DNA from: Nocardiopsis endophytica
GTDB lineage: Bacteria; Actinomycetota; Actinomycetes; Streptosporangiales; Streptosporangiaceae
Length of the DNA: 64,000 bases
Direction of reading: 5' to 3'
Assembly (NCBI RefSeq): GCF_027706725.1
Contig: NZ_JAQFWQ010000030.1
Location: forward strand, 1-64,000
Positions 12,034 through 19,712 of the stretch are shown here, piece by piece. A program made the translations under genes and the position numbers. The notes under the pieces are model-generated. The model worked only from the letters and a program-made list of their open reading frames with translations, was not told the origin of the DNA and ran no database searches. Within the stretch, counting starts at the first letter, position 1. Every line of letters starts with the position of its first letter.

Positions 12034-12758
12034 ACGGGTCCCGCGTCGTGGGGCTTGCGGACGTAGACGACGACGCTCTTGCCGATGACGGGGTTGAGGG
12101 CCTTCTCGGCGATCCGGGTGACGGGGGGCGCCTGGAGCATGTCCCACACCAGCATGCGGTGGTAGGCCCGGACGGCGGGGTGGGCGTCGTCGTCGGTGCC
12201 CACGGCGCACTTGAGCCACCAGTAGGGGGCGTGCAGGGCGTGGGCGTGGTGGTGCGGGCCGAGGACGAACCCGGCGGCCTTGAGCTTGGCCTGGAGTTCG
12301 GCGCGGGTGTAGATGCGCACGTGGCCGCCTTCGGCGGTGTGGTAGTCCTCCGACAGCGCCCAGCACAGCCGCTCGGGCAGGAAGCTGGGGACGGTGACGG
12401 CGGCGATGCCGCCCGGGCGCAGGACCCGGTACAGCTCGGCCATGGCGGCGGTGTCGTGCGGCAGGTGCTCGAAGATCTCGGCGGCGATGACCCGGTCGAA
12501 GGAGCCGTCGTCGAAGGGCATGTCCAGGGCGTCGCCCTTGACGGTCTCGGCCTCGGTGCCGGCGGGCGCCTCCCCTTCGGCGCGCATGGCGGCGAACATG
12601 GTCGCCACGTCGGCCAGGTCGGTGGTGTTCTGGTCGAAGGCGACCACGTCGGCGCCGCGCCGGTAGGCCTCGAAGGCGTGGCGTCCGCCTCCGCATCCCA
12701 GGTCGAGGACGCGGTCGCCCGGGCCGACGGGGAACAGGGAGAAGTCGACGGTGATCAG
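12030..12758 (-). CDS. class I SAM-dependent methyltransferase (CTG start)
   Basis: 242 aa. The N-terminus carries the SAM-binding motif VLDLGCGGGRHAFEA, then an acidic VVAFDQ (motif II), GDALDMPFDDGSFDRV and LYRVLRPGG, all typical of class I methyltransferases (Methyltransf_11). The frame has no ATG, GTG or TTG near the N-terminus. The best start is a CTG at 12758 giving MITVDFSLFPVGPGDRV, with aaggag 6 bases upstream. This CTG overlaps the TGA of the upstream glycosyltransferase (CTGA), so translation is probably coupled. Its stop overlaps the next start by ATGA. Acceptor unknown, perhaps the glycoside made by its neighbour. Confidence 0.8.
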   Translation of the reverse strand: MITVDFSLFPVGPGDRVLDLGCGGGRHAFEAYRRGADVVAFDQNTTDLADVATMFAAMRAEGEAPAGTEAETVKGDALDMPFDDGSFDRVIAAEIFEHLPHDTAAMAELYRVLRPGGIAAVTVPSFLPERLCWALSEDYHTAEGGHVRIYTRAELQAKLKAAGFVLGPHHHAHALHAPYWWLKCAVGTDDDAHPAVRAYHRMLVWDMLQAPPVTRIAEKALNPVIGKSVVVYVRKPHDAGPV

Positions 12759-14050
12759 TGCTGGCTCCTTCGGGTCGTTGCGAGGGCGGCGGCGTACCGG
12801 GCGGCGGTGGCCTCGGCGACGGCGCGCCAGGTGAAGCGCTGTTGGACGCGGTCCCAGGCGGCGCGGCCCATGCGGGCGCGCTCGGCGGGGTCGTCGAGCA
12901 GGGCGCCGATGCGGGCGGCGAGCTCCTCGGGGTCGCCGGGCTCGGTGAGCACGCCGGCGGCGCCGTCGGTGCCCACGACCTCGGGCAGGGCGCCGGCGCG
13001 GCTGGCGACCAGGGGGGTGCCGCAGGCCATGGCCTCGACGGCGGGCAGGGAGAAGCCCTCGTAGAAGGAGGGGACGACGGCGACCTCGGCGGAGGCGATG
13101 AGGCGGCCGAGCTCGGCGTCGTCGATGCCGTGGACGAAGGTGGTGCGGTCGCGCAGGGACAGCTCGTCGACGAGGGCGTCGGTGGGGCCGCCGGGCTTGG
13201 GGCGGCTGACGACGGTCAGTGAGACGTCGCGTTCGGTGGCGAGCTTGGCGACGGCGCGCAGCAGGGTGGCGACGCCCTTGAGCGGGCTGTCGGCGCTGGC
13301 GGTGCACACGATGCGGCCGGGGACGCGCCCGCCGTTGGGGGAGCCGTCCCCGGGGCGGGGGTGGAAGTGGCGGGTGTCGACGCCGAGGGGGACGACGTCG
13401 ATGCGGGGGCGTTCGACGCCGAATTCGCGGACGATGTCGTCGGCGGAGGAGCGGGAGGGCACCAGGACGGGGTCGAGGCGGCGGGCGACGCGCCCCTGCA
13501 TGGCGGTGAAGGAGTACCAGCGCCGCTTGGACAGGCGCTGCCACCCCCGGGCCTCCTCCAGTTCGATGCGCCGGTCCACGGTGATGGGGTGGTGGATGGT
13601 GGTGACCAGGGGGAATCCGGCCTTCTGCAGGCCGAGCAGGCCGTAGCCGAGGGTCTGGTTGTCGTGCACGACGTCGAATTCGCCGCGGCGGCGGCGCAGC
13701 TCGCGCAGGGCGCGCAGGGAGAAGGTGAGGGGTTCGGGGAAGCCGGCGGTCCACATGGTGCCGACCTCGAGGGCGTCGATCCAGTCGCGCCACCGGTGCA
13801 GCGGGGGCGTGGCGAAGGGGTCGGCGTCGTTGTACAGGTCGAGGCTGGGCAGCTTCTCCAGGATGACGCCGTCGTCGAGTTCGGGGTAGGGCTGGCCGGA
13901 CAGGACGGTCACCCGGTGGCCGAGGGCCGCGAGTTCCCGGGACAGGTGGCGGACGTAGACGCCCTGTCCGCCGCAGTGGGGCTTGCTCCGGTAGGAGAGC
14001 AGGGCGACGCGCAGGGGTCGCTGGGCGGGGGGCGGCGGGGTGTGCGGCAT
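12755..14050 (-). CDS. GT4-family glycosyltransferase
   Basis: 431 aa, GT-B fold. The N-terminal domain has LLSYRSKPHCGGQGVYVRHL and LGHRVTVLSGQPYPE, typical of retaining GT4 enzymes. The C-terminal nucleotide-sugar domain has the PSFYEGFSLPAVEAMACG loop and VPLGVDTRHF. The chosen ATG is preceded by gagga; another in-frame ATG lies 15 bases upstream at 14065. It is the first gene of a three-gene minus-strand operon with tightly overlapping methyltransferase and prenyltransferase-like genes; a similar trio occurs in other actinobacteria, from memory. Sugar donor and acceptor are unknown. Confidence 0.85.
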   Translation of the reverse strand: MPHTPPPPAQRPLRVALLSYRSKPHCGGQGVYVRHLSRELAALGHRVTVLSGQPYPELDDGVILEKLPSLDLYNDADPFATPPLHRWRDWIDALEVGTMWTAGFPEPLTFSLRALRELRRRRGEFDVVHDNQTLGYGLLGLQKAGFPLVTTIHHPITVDRRIELEEARGWQRLSKRRWYSFTAMQGRVARRLDPVLVPSRSSADDIVREFGVERPRIDVVPLGVDTRHFHPRPGDGSPNGGRVPGRIVCTASADSPLKGVATLLRAVAKLATERDVSLTVVSRPKPGGPTDALVDELSLRDRTTFVHGIDDAELGRLIASAEVAVVPSFYEGFSLPAVEAMACGTPLVASRAGALPEVVGTDGAAGVLTEPGDPEELAARIGALLDDPAERARMGRAAWDRVQQRFTWRAVAEATAARYAAALATTRRSQH

Positions 14051-14142
14051 GGTCCTCGAACCCATCGGGGGCGGTGGATGGAACGAAAAGTTACCGAGCA
14101 GTTTAGTACGCGGCCGTCCCGCCCGATCTTATGGTCCGCCCC

Positions 14143-15030
14143 TCAGGCCAGCGACGCGACCTCGGGGGCGGTGAACCCGTGCGGCGGCAGGTCGGCGCCG
14201 TCCAGGGCGCGGGCGACCTCCCCGGGGCCGGTCCAGCCGCCGGGGGAGCGCAGCACCGGCCCCAGCTCGGGCGGCTTGAGCACCCCGATGACGCCGCCGT
14301 GCACGACGAAGACCTGGCCGGTGACGTGGGCGGCGGCGGGCGAGGCGAGGTAGGCGACGAGGGGGGAGACGCGCTCGGGCGCCAGCGGGTCGGGGCCGTC
14401 CTGCGGGGGCGGGCCGAACACGCCGGCGGTCATGGCGGTGCGGGCGCGGGGGCAGATGGCGTTGGCGGTGGCGCCGTAGCGGCGCAGGGCCTGGGCGGTG
14501 GCGGTGGTCAGGGCGGCGATGCCGCCCTTGGCGGCGGCGTAGTTGGGCTGGCCGGGGGAGCCGAGGAGGAACGCCTCGGAGGCGGTGTTGACGACGCGGC
14601 CGTGCACGGGGCCGCCCGCGCGCTTGGACCGGGCGCGCCAGTGCGCGGCGGCGGCGCGGGAGGCGAGGAAGTGGCCGCGCAGGTGGGTGCGGACGACGGC
14701 GTCCCAGTCGGCCTCGTCCATGTTGAACAGCATCCGGTCGCGGACCACCCCGGCGTTGTTGACGAGCACGTCCAGGCGCCCGTAGTGCTCCTCGGCGGCG
14801 GCCAGCAGGCGCTCCCCGGCGCCGTCGGCGGCGGCGTCGCCCCCGACGGCGCGGGCGGTGCCGCCGCGGGCGCGGATCTCGGCGGCGGTCTCCTCGGCGC
14901 CGTGCAGGTCGGCGACGACGAGGCGGGCGCCGCCCTCGGCGAGGGCCAGGGCGTGGGCCCGGCCGAGGCCGCGCCCGGCGCCGGTGACGGCTGCGGCGAG
15001 GCCGTCCAGGCGCACGTTCGGGTCATCCAT
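14143..15030 (-). CDS. short-chain dehydrogenase, Hsd4A-like, steroid side-chain locus
   Basis: 295 aa. Classical SDR: Rossmann motif TGAGRGLG near residue 16, NNAG at 91-94, catalytic S151, Y164 and K168 (YxxxK). The long segment from RDRM through GHFLASR, HWRARSK and the late CPRARTAM resembles mycobacterial Hsd4A-type hydroxyacyl-CoA dehydrogenases rather than FabG. By position and similarity it may oxidise a beta-hydroxyacyl-CoA of the steroid side chain. Its start overlaps the end of the upstream MBL gene by 8 bases, and it is the last gene of the operon. Confidence 0.8.
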   Translation of the reverse strand: MDDPNVRLDGLAAAVTGAGRGLGRAHALALAEGGARLVVADLHGAEETAAEIRARGGTARAVGGDAAADGAGERLLAAAEEHYGRLDVLVNNAGVVRDRMLFNMDEADWDAVVRTHLRGHFLASRAAAAHWRARSKRAGGPVHGRVVNTASEAFLLGSPGQPNYAAAKGGIAALTTATAQALRRYGATANAICPRARTAMTAGVFGPPPQDGPDPLAPERVSPLVAYLASPAAAHVTGQVFVVHGGVIGVLKPPELGPVLRSPGGWTGPGEVARALDGADLPPHGFTAPEVASLA

Positions 15031-16063
15031 GGGCTCTCCTCCAGGTCAGGACCTCGGGCGGTGGGCCGGTCCGCACGGCGAGGCCGCGGCGCTCCAGCAC
15101 CCGCAGGTGCGCGGCGGTCTCGGAGGCGGCGAGGCGGCGCTGGACGACGCCCATCGCCTCCCAGCCGCGGCTCCAGGGCAGCGCGGCGCACAGCTCCCAC
15201 AGGGTGGCGGGGCCGTGGTGCAGGGCGGTGGCGAGCAGGTCGAGGCGTTCGGTGTGGTGGTCGGCGATGGCGGCGGCGCGCTCGGCCAGACCGGTGAAGC
15301 GGGCCTCGTGGGCGGGCAGCGCCTCGGTGTCGGCGGGCGCGGTGTCGCCGATGTGGGCGAGGGAGTCGAGGAAGGCGCCGAGCGGGTCGCGGTCGTCGGG
15401 CCGCCCGTCGGGCAGGGTGAAGGGGTACAGGCCGATGTGGGGGGTGATGCGGGGCAGCACGTGGTCGCCGGTGAACAGGCGGTCGGCGTCCTCCAGGTGG
15501 AGGCAGATGTGGCCGGGGGAGTGGCCGGGGGTCCATACGGTGCGCAGCTTGCGGCCGGGCACGTCGACGAGTTCGCCGTGGGCCAGCTCGGTGTCGGGGG
15601 CGGCGGGCGGGTCGAGCCGCGGGTCGGTGCGGGCGTAGGCGGCGACCTCGTCCTCGGTGGCCCCGGCGGCGCGCAGCTGGGCGGTCTCCAGGCCGGTCCC
15701 GGCTCCGACGCCGGCCTCGGCGATGAACCGGAGCATCCCGGCGTCGGCGTGGTGCATGGCGATCCAGCAGCCGGAGGCGGCGCGCACCCGCCCGGCCAGC
15801 CCGGCGTGGTCGGGGTGGAAGTGGGTGACGACGACGCCGTGCACGCCGGCGGGGTCGGACCCGGCGGCGCGCAGCCCGTCGGCCAGCGCGGCCCAGGAGT
15901 CCTCGTGCTCCCATCCGGCGTCGACGAGGACGGGGCCGCGGGGGGTCTCCAGGGCGTAGACGAGGGTGTAGCCGAGCGGGTTGCCGGGGATCGGCACGGG
16001 GATGGACCAGACCCCGCCGCCGAGGTCCTCGACGGGCGGCAGCTCGCGGGGGAGGGGGCGCAT
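15023..16063 (-). CDS. MBL-fold metallo-hydrolase with C-terminal winged helix
   Basis: 346 aa. The metallo-beta-lactamase-fold metal motif THFHPDH is at 80-86 (H81, H83, D85, H86), followed by GHSPGH and TGDHVL further on. The last roughly 100 residues resemble the winged-helix tail of LACTB2-like hydrolases. It sits between ltp2 and the SDR gene, co-oriented and overlapping the latter, so a hydrolytic step or thioester/lactone clean-up in steroid catabolism is plausible but unproven. A perfect 16-bp palindrome lies 16-31 bases before its ATG, so it may also have its own regulated promoter. Confidence 0.8.
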   Translation of the reverse strand: MRPLPRELPPVEDLGGGVWSIPVPIPGNPLGYTLVYALETPRGPVLVDAGWEHEDSWAALADGLRAAGSDPAGVHGVVVTHFHPDHAGLAGRVRAASGCWIAMHHADAGMLRFIAEAGVGAGTGLETAQLRAAGATEDEVAAYARTDPRLDPPAAPDTELAHGELVDVPGRKLRTVWTPGHSPGHICLHLEDADRLFTGDHVLPRITPHIGLYPFTLPDGRPDDRDPLGAFLDSLAHIGDTAPADTEALPAHEARFTGLAERAAAIADHHTERLDLLATALHHGPATLWELCAALPWSRGWEAMGVVQRRLAASETAAHLRVLERRGLAVRTGPPPEVLTWRRAHG

Positions 16064-16078
16064 GCGTCGCCTTTCGTC

Positions 16079-16094
16079 GAACCGAATTCGGTTC
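16079..16094. promoter_or_regulatory. perfect palindrome, candidate operator before the MBL gene
   Basis: The 16 bases gaaccgaattcggttc form a perfect palindrome with no spacer, overlapping the last base of the ltp2 stop codon region and ending 16 bases before the MBL start. It looks like a TetR-family operator. It shares the outer gaac/gttc bases with the KstR-type sites upstream but has a different spacing. Confidence 0.5.
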
Positions 16095-17254
16095 TAACTG
16101 TAGGCGCCCAGCACCAGGCCGCTGGTGGGCACCCCCGTGCCGGCGGTGACCAGGACGTGCGCGGCGCCGGGGACCTGGTTGGCGGCGGTGCCGCGGATCT
16201 GGCGGACGGCCTCGGCGATGCCGTTCATCCCGTGGATGTAGGCCTCGCCGAGCTGGCCGCCGTGCGGGTTGACCGGGAGGTCGCCGCCGGGCCCGATGCG
16301 GCCGTCGGCGACGAGGGCGGGCGCCTGCCCGCGCTTGCAGTAGCCCAGCGCCTCCAGCTGCATCAGGACGTAGGGGGTGAAGTGGTCGTAGAGGACCGCC
16401 GCGTCCATGTCCCATGGGCCCAGACCGCTGTCGGCCCACAGCCGCTCGGCGACCGCGGCCATCTCGGGCAGGGCGGCGATGTCGTCCCGGTAGAAGTCGA
16501 CCATGGTGAGCTGCCCGGCGCCGGACCCCTGGGCGGCGGCCTCGATGACGGCCGGGGGCCGGGGCAGCGACCGGGCGCGCGCGGCGCCGACGACGACGAG
16601 CGCCACGCCGCCGTCGCTCTCCTGGCAGCAGTCGAGCAGCCGCAGCGGTTCGGCGACCCACCGGGAGGCCTGGTGCTCCTCCAGGGTGATGGGGCGGCCG
16701 TGGAACCAGGCGCGGGGGTTGGTGGCGGCGTTGGCGCGCATCTGGACCGCGACCCGGCCGAAGTCCTCGCCGGTGGCGCCGTGCTCGTGCATGTAGCGGC
16801 GGGCGGGCAGCGCCGCCCAGGAGGCGGGGGTGGCCAGACCGGCGGGCACGTGCCAGCCCAGCTCCAGGGCCAGGGTGGTGGGGGTACCGCCGTCCTGGGC
16901 GACGGCGCGGCCGTAGCGGCGCCCGCTGCGCTCGTTGAAGGCCCGGTAGACCAGGACGGTGTCGGCGGCCCCGGAGGAGACGGCCATGGCGGCCTGGGCC
17001 ACGGCGCCGCAGGCGGCGCCCCCGCCGTAGGGGACGCGGGTGAAGAAGCGGAGCGCCCCGGCGCCGATCGCGCGGGCGAGCGCGATCTCGGAGGTGGGGT
17101 CCATGGTGAAGGTGGCCATGCCGTCCACCTCCTCCGGGGCGATCCCGGCGTCGGCGAGGGCGTCCAGGGCGGCGTCGGCGGCCAGGCGCGCCTCGCTGCG
17201 CCCGGAGTCCTTGGAGAACTCGGTGGCGCCGATCCCGGCGATCACGGCCTTCAT
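16094..17254 (-). CDS. ltp2: Ltp2-type steroid side-chain retro-aldolase (thiolase fold)
   Basis: 386 aa, the same length as M. tuberculosis Ltp2. Despite the thiolase fold, Ltp2 performs the retro-aldol cleavage of the 17-hydroxy-3-carbon side-chain CoA thioester, releasing propionyl-CoA and a 17-keto steroid, and it works in complex with the DUF35 domain of ChsH2. Seen here: MKAVIAGIGATEFSKDSGRSE at the N-terminus, YGGGAACGAV, DGGVALVV and VNPHGGQLGEAYIHGMNG. Y289 and Y339 fall where the tyrosine pair implicated in studied Ltp2 aldolases would be expected. The ATG overlaps the stop of the ChsH fusion gene (ATGA), as expected for obligate partners. Confidence 0.85.
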   Translation of the reverse strand: MKAVIAGIGATEFSKDSGRSEARLAADAALDALADAGIAPEEVDGMATFTMDPTSEIALARAIGAGALRFFTRVPYGGGAACGAVAQAAMAVSSGAADTVLVYRAFNERSGRRYGRAVAQDGGTPTTLALELGWHVPAGLATPASWAALPARRYMHEHGATGEDFGRVAVQMRANAATNPRAWFHGRPITLEEHQASRWVAEPLRLLDCCQESDGGVALVVVGAARARSLPRPPAVIEAAAQGSGAGQLTMVDFYRDDIAALPEMAAVAERLWADSGLGPWDMDAAVLYDHFTPYVLMQLEALGYCKRGQAPALVADGRIGPGGDLPVNPHGGQLGEAYIHGMNGIAEAVRQIRGTAANQVPGAAHVLVTAGTGVPTSGLVLGAYS

Positions 17255-18510
17255 CGGTCCTCCACATCGACCACATCGACGGTGGCGGTGACGTGCCGTC
17301 CCAGCGCGGTGGTGCCGCGCACCTCGACGCGGCCCTCGCGGGGGCGGTCGGTTCCGGTGAGCACGAGGGTGTCGCCGGCGTGGGCGGGGGCGCCCAGGCG
17401 GACGGCGATGCGGCGCACCCGGGCGCCGGGGCGGTGCGTGGTGGCGTAGCGCTGCACGAGGCCCTGTGTGGTGAGGATGTTGAGGAAGACGTCGCGCGCT
17501 CCTTGGGCGCGGGCGCGGCCGGGGTCGTGGTGCACGGGGGTGAAGTCGCGGGTGGCCAGGGCCTGCGCGGTGATGGAGGTGCGGGTCAGCTCCAGCTCCA
17601 GGGCGGGCAGCACGGCCTGGTCGGCGGGGCGCCAGCGGGGCGGTTCGGCGCCGCCCCGGGCGAAGTCGGCGCGCACGGCCATGCCCACGTGCACGTCGGC
17701 GGGGTCGGCGCCGGTGACGCCGCCGACGACGCGGACCCCTTCGGGCAGGTCGACCAGGGCGACGGCGAAGGGGGCGGTGCGCCCGGGGACCGGCGGGTGG
17801 TGGTGGACGGTGTAGCTGTGCACGGTGCCCCGGCCGGAGGCCACGACGTGGTCGGCGGCGGCCGAGCGGCACGCGGGGCACAGGGGGCCGGGCGGGTGGC
17901 GCAGGGTGCCGCAGTCGGCGCAGCGGCGGATGCGCAGCTCCCCGGCGGCGGCGCCGTCCCAGAAGAAGGCGGTGTCGCCGGTCGAGGGCGGCGGCGGGGG
18001 CGGCGGCTGCTGGGCCCCGTCCTCCGGTGGGCGGGGTTCCGGGCGTGTCGCGGGGTCGAACTTCAGGACCCGGAACGTCATGGTGCCGACGCGTTCATCG
18101 CCGCAGTACCAGGTGGTCTCCCAGGTGAGGAAGTACCCCCGGCCCATGGCGGTGGACTTGGGGCCGCGCAGGGAGGTGAAGGCGGTGGCGGCGCGCGGGG
18201 TCTCGCCGAAGCGCAGGGGGCGGTCGTAGGCCTGGGTGCAGTCGGTGGCGACCACGCCGGTGAAGCCGTGGGCGTCGAGCCCGGCGAGCACGGTGTCGAC
18301 GGCCGAGGGGCGGGGGCCGCCGCCGTGGCCGGGCATGGTCCACACCTGCAGCATGGCGGGCGGGGCCAGGCCCTCGTCCAGGTAGTGGGCGGCGGGGTCG
18401 CCCATGGCCTCCAGCCAGTGCCGGACCATGGGCGCGTTGACCGGGTCGGGGGCGGTGCCGCCGTCGACCTCCCCGCGGGCGCGGGCGGCCTCGGCGAGGT
18501 CCTCGATCAT
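17251..18510 (-). CDS. chsH2-chsH1: fused ChsH2-ChsH1 steroid enoyl-CoA hydratase (MaoC + DUF35 + MaoC)
   Basis: 419 aa. Three parts: an N-terminal MaoC-like half domain (about 1-155), a poly-proline linker (about 169-175), a DUF35 zinc-ribbon/OB-fold with C197, C200, C211 and C214 (to about 290), and a C-terminal MaoC hotdog domain (about 300-419) with the hydratase motif D322FTPVHHD. In M. tuberculosis these are two proteins: ChsH2 (MaoC-like plus DUF35, about 311 aa) and ChsH1 (about 129 aa, catalytic). Their summed length is close to this ORF, and no internal stop or overlap is present, so a gene fusion is the simplest reading. It should hydrate the 3-carbon side-chain enoyl-CoA and bind Ltp2, encoded immediately downstream. 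Confidence 0.85.
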   Translation of the reverse strand: MIEDLAEAARARGEVDGGTAPDPVNAPMVRHWLEAMGDPAAHYLDEGLAPPAMLQVWTMPGHGGGPRPSAVDTVLAGLDAHGFTGVVATDCTQAYDRPLRFGETPRAATAFTSLRGPKSTAMGRGYFLTWETTWYCGDERVGTMTFRVLKFDPATRPEPRPPEDGAQQPPPPPPPSTGDTAFFWDGAAAGELRIRRCADCGTLRHPPGPLCPACRSAAADHVVASGRGTVHSYTVHHHPPVPGRTAPFAVALVDLPEGVRVVGGVTGADPADVHVGMAVRADFARGGAEPPRWRPADQAVLPALELELTRTSITAQALATRDFTPVHHDPGRARAQGARDVFLNILTTQGLVQRYATTHRPGARVRRIAVRLGAPAHAGDTLVLTGTDRPREGRVEVRGTTALGRHVTATVDVVDVEDR

Positions 18511-18520
18511 GGGACTCCTC

Positions 18521-19690
18521 TCAGCGGGGGGCGCGCGGCAGGCCCAGCCCGAGCGTGGCGATGAGCTCGCGCTGCACCTCGTTGACGCCGCCGCCGAAGG
18601 TCATCACCAGCGACCCCTTGGCGGCGGCGTCCATGCGCTCCAGCAGGCCGGCGGTGGCGGGGTCGGCGGGGTCGCCGTAGCGGGCGGCGGTCTCGGCGAC
18701 GATCCGGGGGACCTCCTGCAGCCGCTCACTGGCGTAGACCTTGTTGGCGGAGGCGTCCGGGGCGCCGATCCACCCGCTGCCGTCGCCCGCGGCGACCTGC
18801 CAGTTGAGCAGCTCGTTGACGCGCAGGTAGGCGTGGACGCGGCCGAGGGCGCGGCGCACCTGGGGGACCTCGGCCGGGGGGCGCCCTCCGGGGCCGCGGG
18901 CGGTGCGGGCCCATTGAAGGAAGCGGTCGTAGGCGCGGCCGATGGTTCCTGCGGGGCCCAGGGTGAGGCGTTCGTGGTTGAGCTGCTCGGTGATGATGCG
19001 CCAGCCCTCGCCCTCGCCGCCGACGCGGCGGCCGGGCGGCACGCGCACCCCGTCGTAGTGGGTGGCGTTGGTGTGGTGGTGGCCGTCGGCGGTGGTGATG
19101 GGGGTCCAGGAGAAGCCGGGGTCGGCGGTGTCGGCGATGAGCAGGGTGATGCCCCGGTGCCGGGAGCCGGGCGGCCCGGTGCGGGCGGCGAGCCAGATGT
19201 GGTCGGCGAAGTGCGCGCCGGAGGTGTAGAGCTTGGAGCCGTGCACGGTGTAGCCCCCGGCGCCGTCGGGCGTTGCGGTGGTGCGCAGGGCGGCCAGGTC
19301 GGTCCCGGCCTCGGGCTCGGTGTAGCCGATGGCGAAGTGCAGCTCCCCGGCGAGGATGGGGGGCAGGAATTCGGCGCGCTGCTCCTCGGTGCCGCGGCGG
19401 AGGATGACCGGGGCGACGGTCTGCAGGGTGACCAGGGGGTAGGGTACCCCGGCGCGGGAGGCCTCGTTGACGAACACCTGCTGTTCGACGGGGCCCAGAC
19501 CCCGGCCGCCGTACTCCTCGGGCCAGCCGAGGGCGAGCATGCCGTCGCGGCCCAGGCGGCGCACCACCCGCTTGTAGACCCCGGGGTCGTCGGCGGCGCG
19601 GTCGCGCTCGGCGGGGGTGACGCTGCGGGCGAAGTAGGCGCGTAGTTCATCGCGGAGCCTGCGCTGGTCGTCGGTGAGGTCGATGAACAC
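18521..19690 (-). CDS. chsE2: ChsE2 (FadE29-like) steroid acyl-CoA dehydrogenase subunit
   Basis: 389 aa, full-length acyl-CoA dehydrogenase. It matches FadE29 closely in pattern: MFIDLTDDQRRLRDELRAYF at the start, GWPEEYGGRGLGPVEQQ, FAIGYTEPEAGTDLAALRTT, HHTNATHYDGVRVP and the ending VITFGGGVNEVQREL (here VMTF). In Mycobacterium FadE28-FadE29 form an alpha2beta2 flavoenzyme that dehydrogenates the 3-carbon side-chain CoA ester; neither subunit works alone. The start is GTG. It follows chsE1 by 22 bases and precedes the ChsH fusion by 10, in the same order as the mycobacterial igr operon. Confidence 0.88.
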   Translation of the reverse strand: MFIDLTDDQRRLRDELRAYFARSVTPAERDRAADDPGVYKRVVRRLGRDGMLALGWPEEYGGRGLGPVEQQVFVNEASRAGVPYPLVTLQTVAPVILRRGTEEQRAEFLPPILAGELHFAIGYTEPEAGTDLAALRTTATPDGAGGYTVHGSKLYTSGAHFADHIWLAARTGPPGSRHRGITLLIADTADPGFSWTPITTADGHHHTNATHYDGVRVPPGRRVGGEGEGWRIITEQLNHERLTLGPAGTIGRAYDRFLQWARTARGPGGRPPAEVPQVRRALGRVHAYLRVNELLNWQVAAGDGSGWIGAPDASANKVYASERLQEVPRIVAETAARYGDPADPATAGLLERMDAAAKGSLVMTFGGGVNEVQRELIATLGLGLPRAPR

Positions 19691-19712
19691 GGGCGGCTCC
19701 TGTGGTGAGGGG

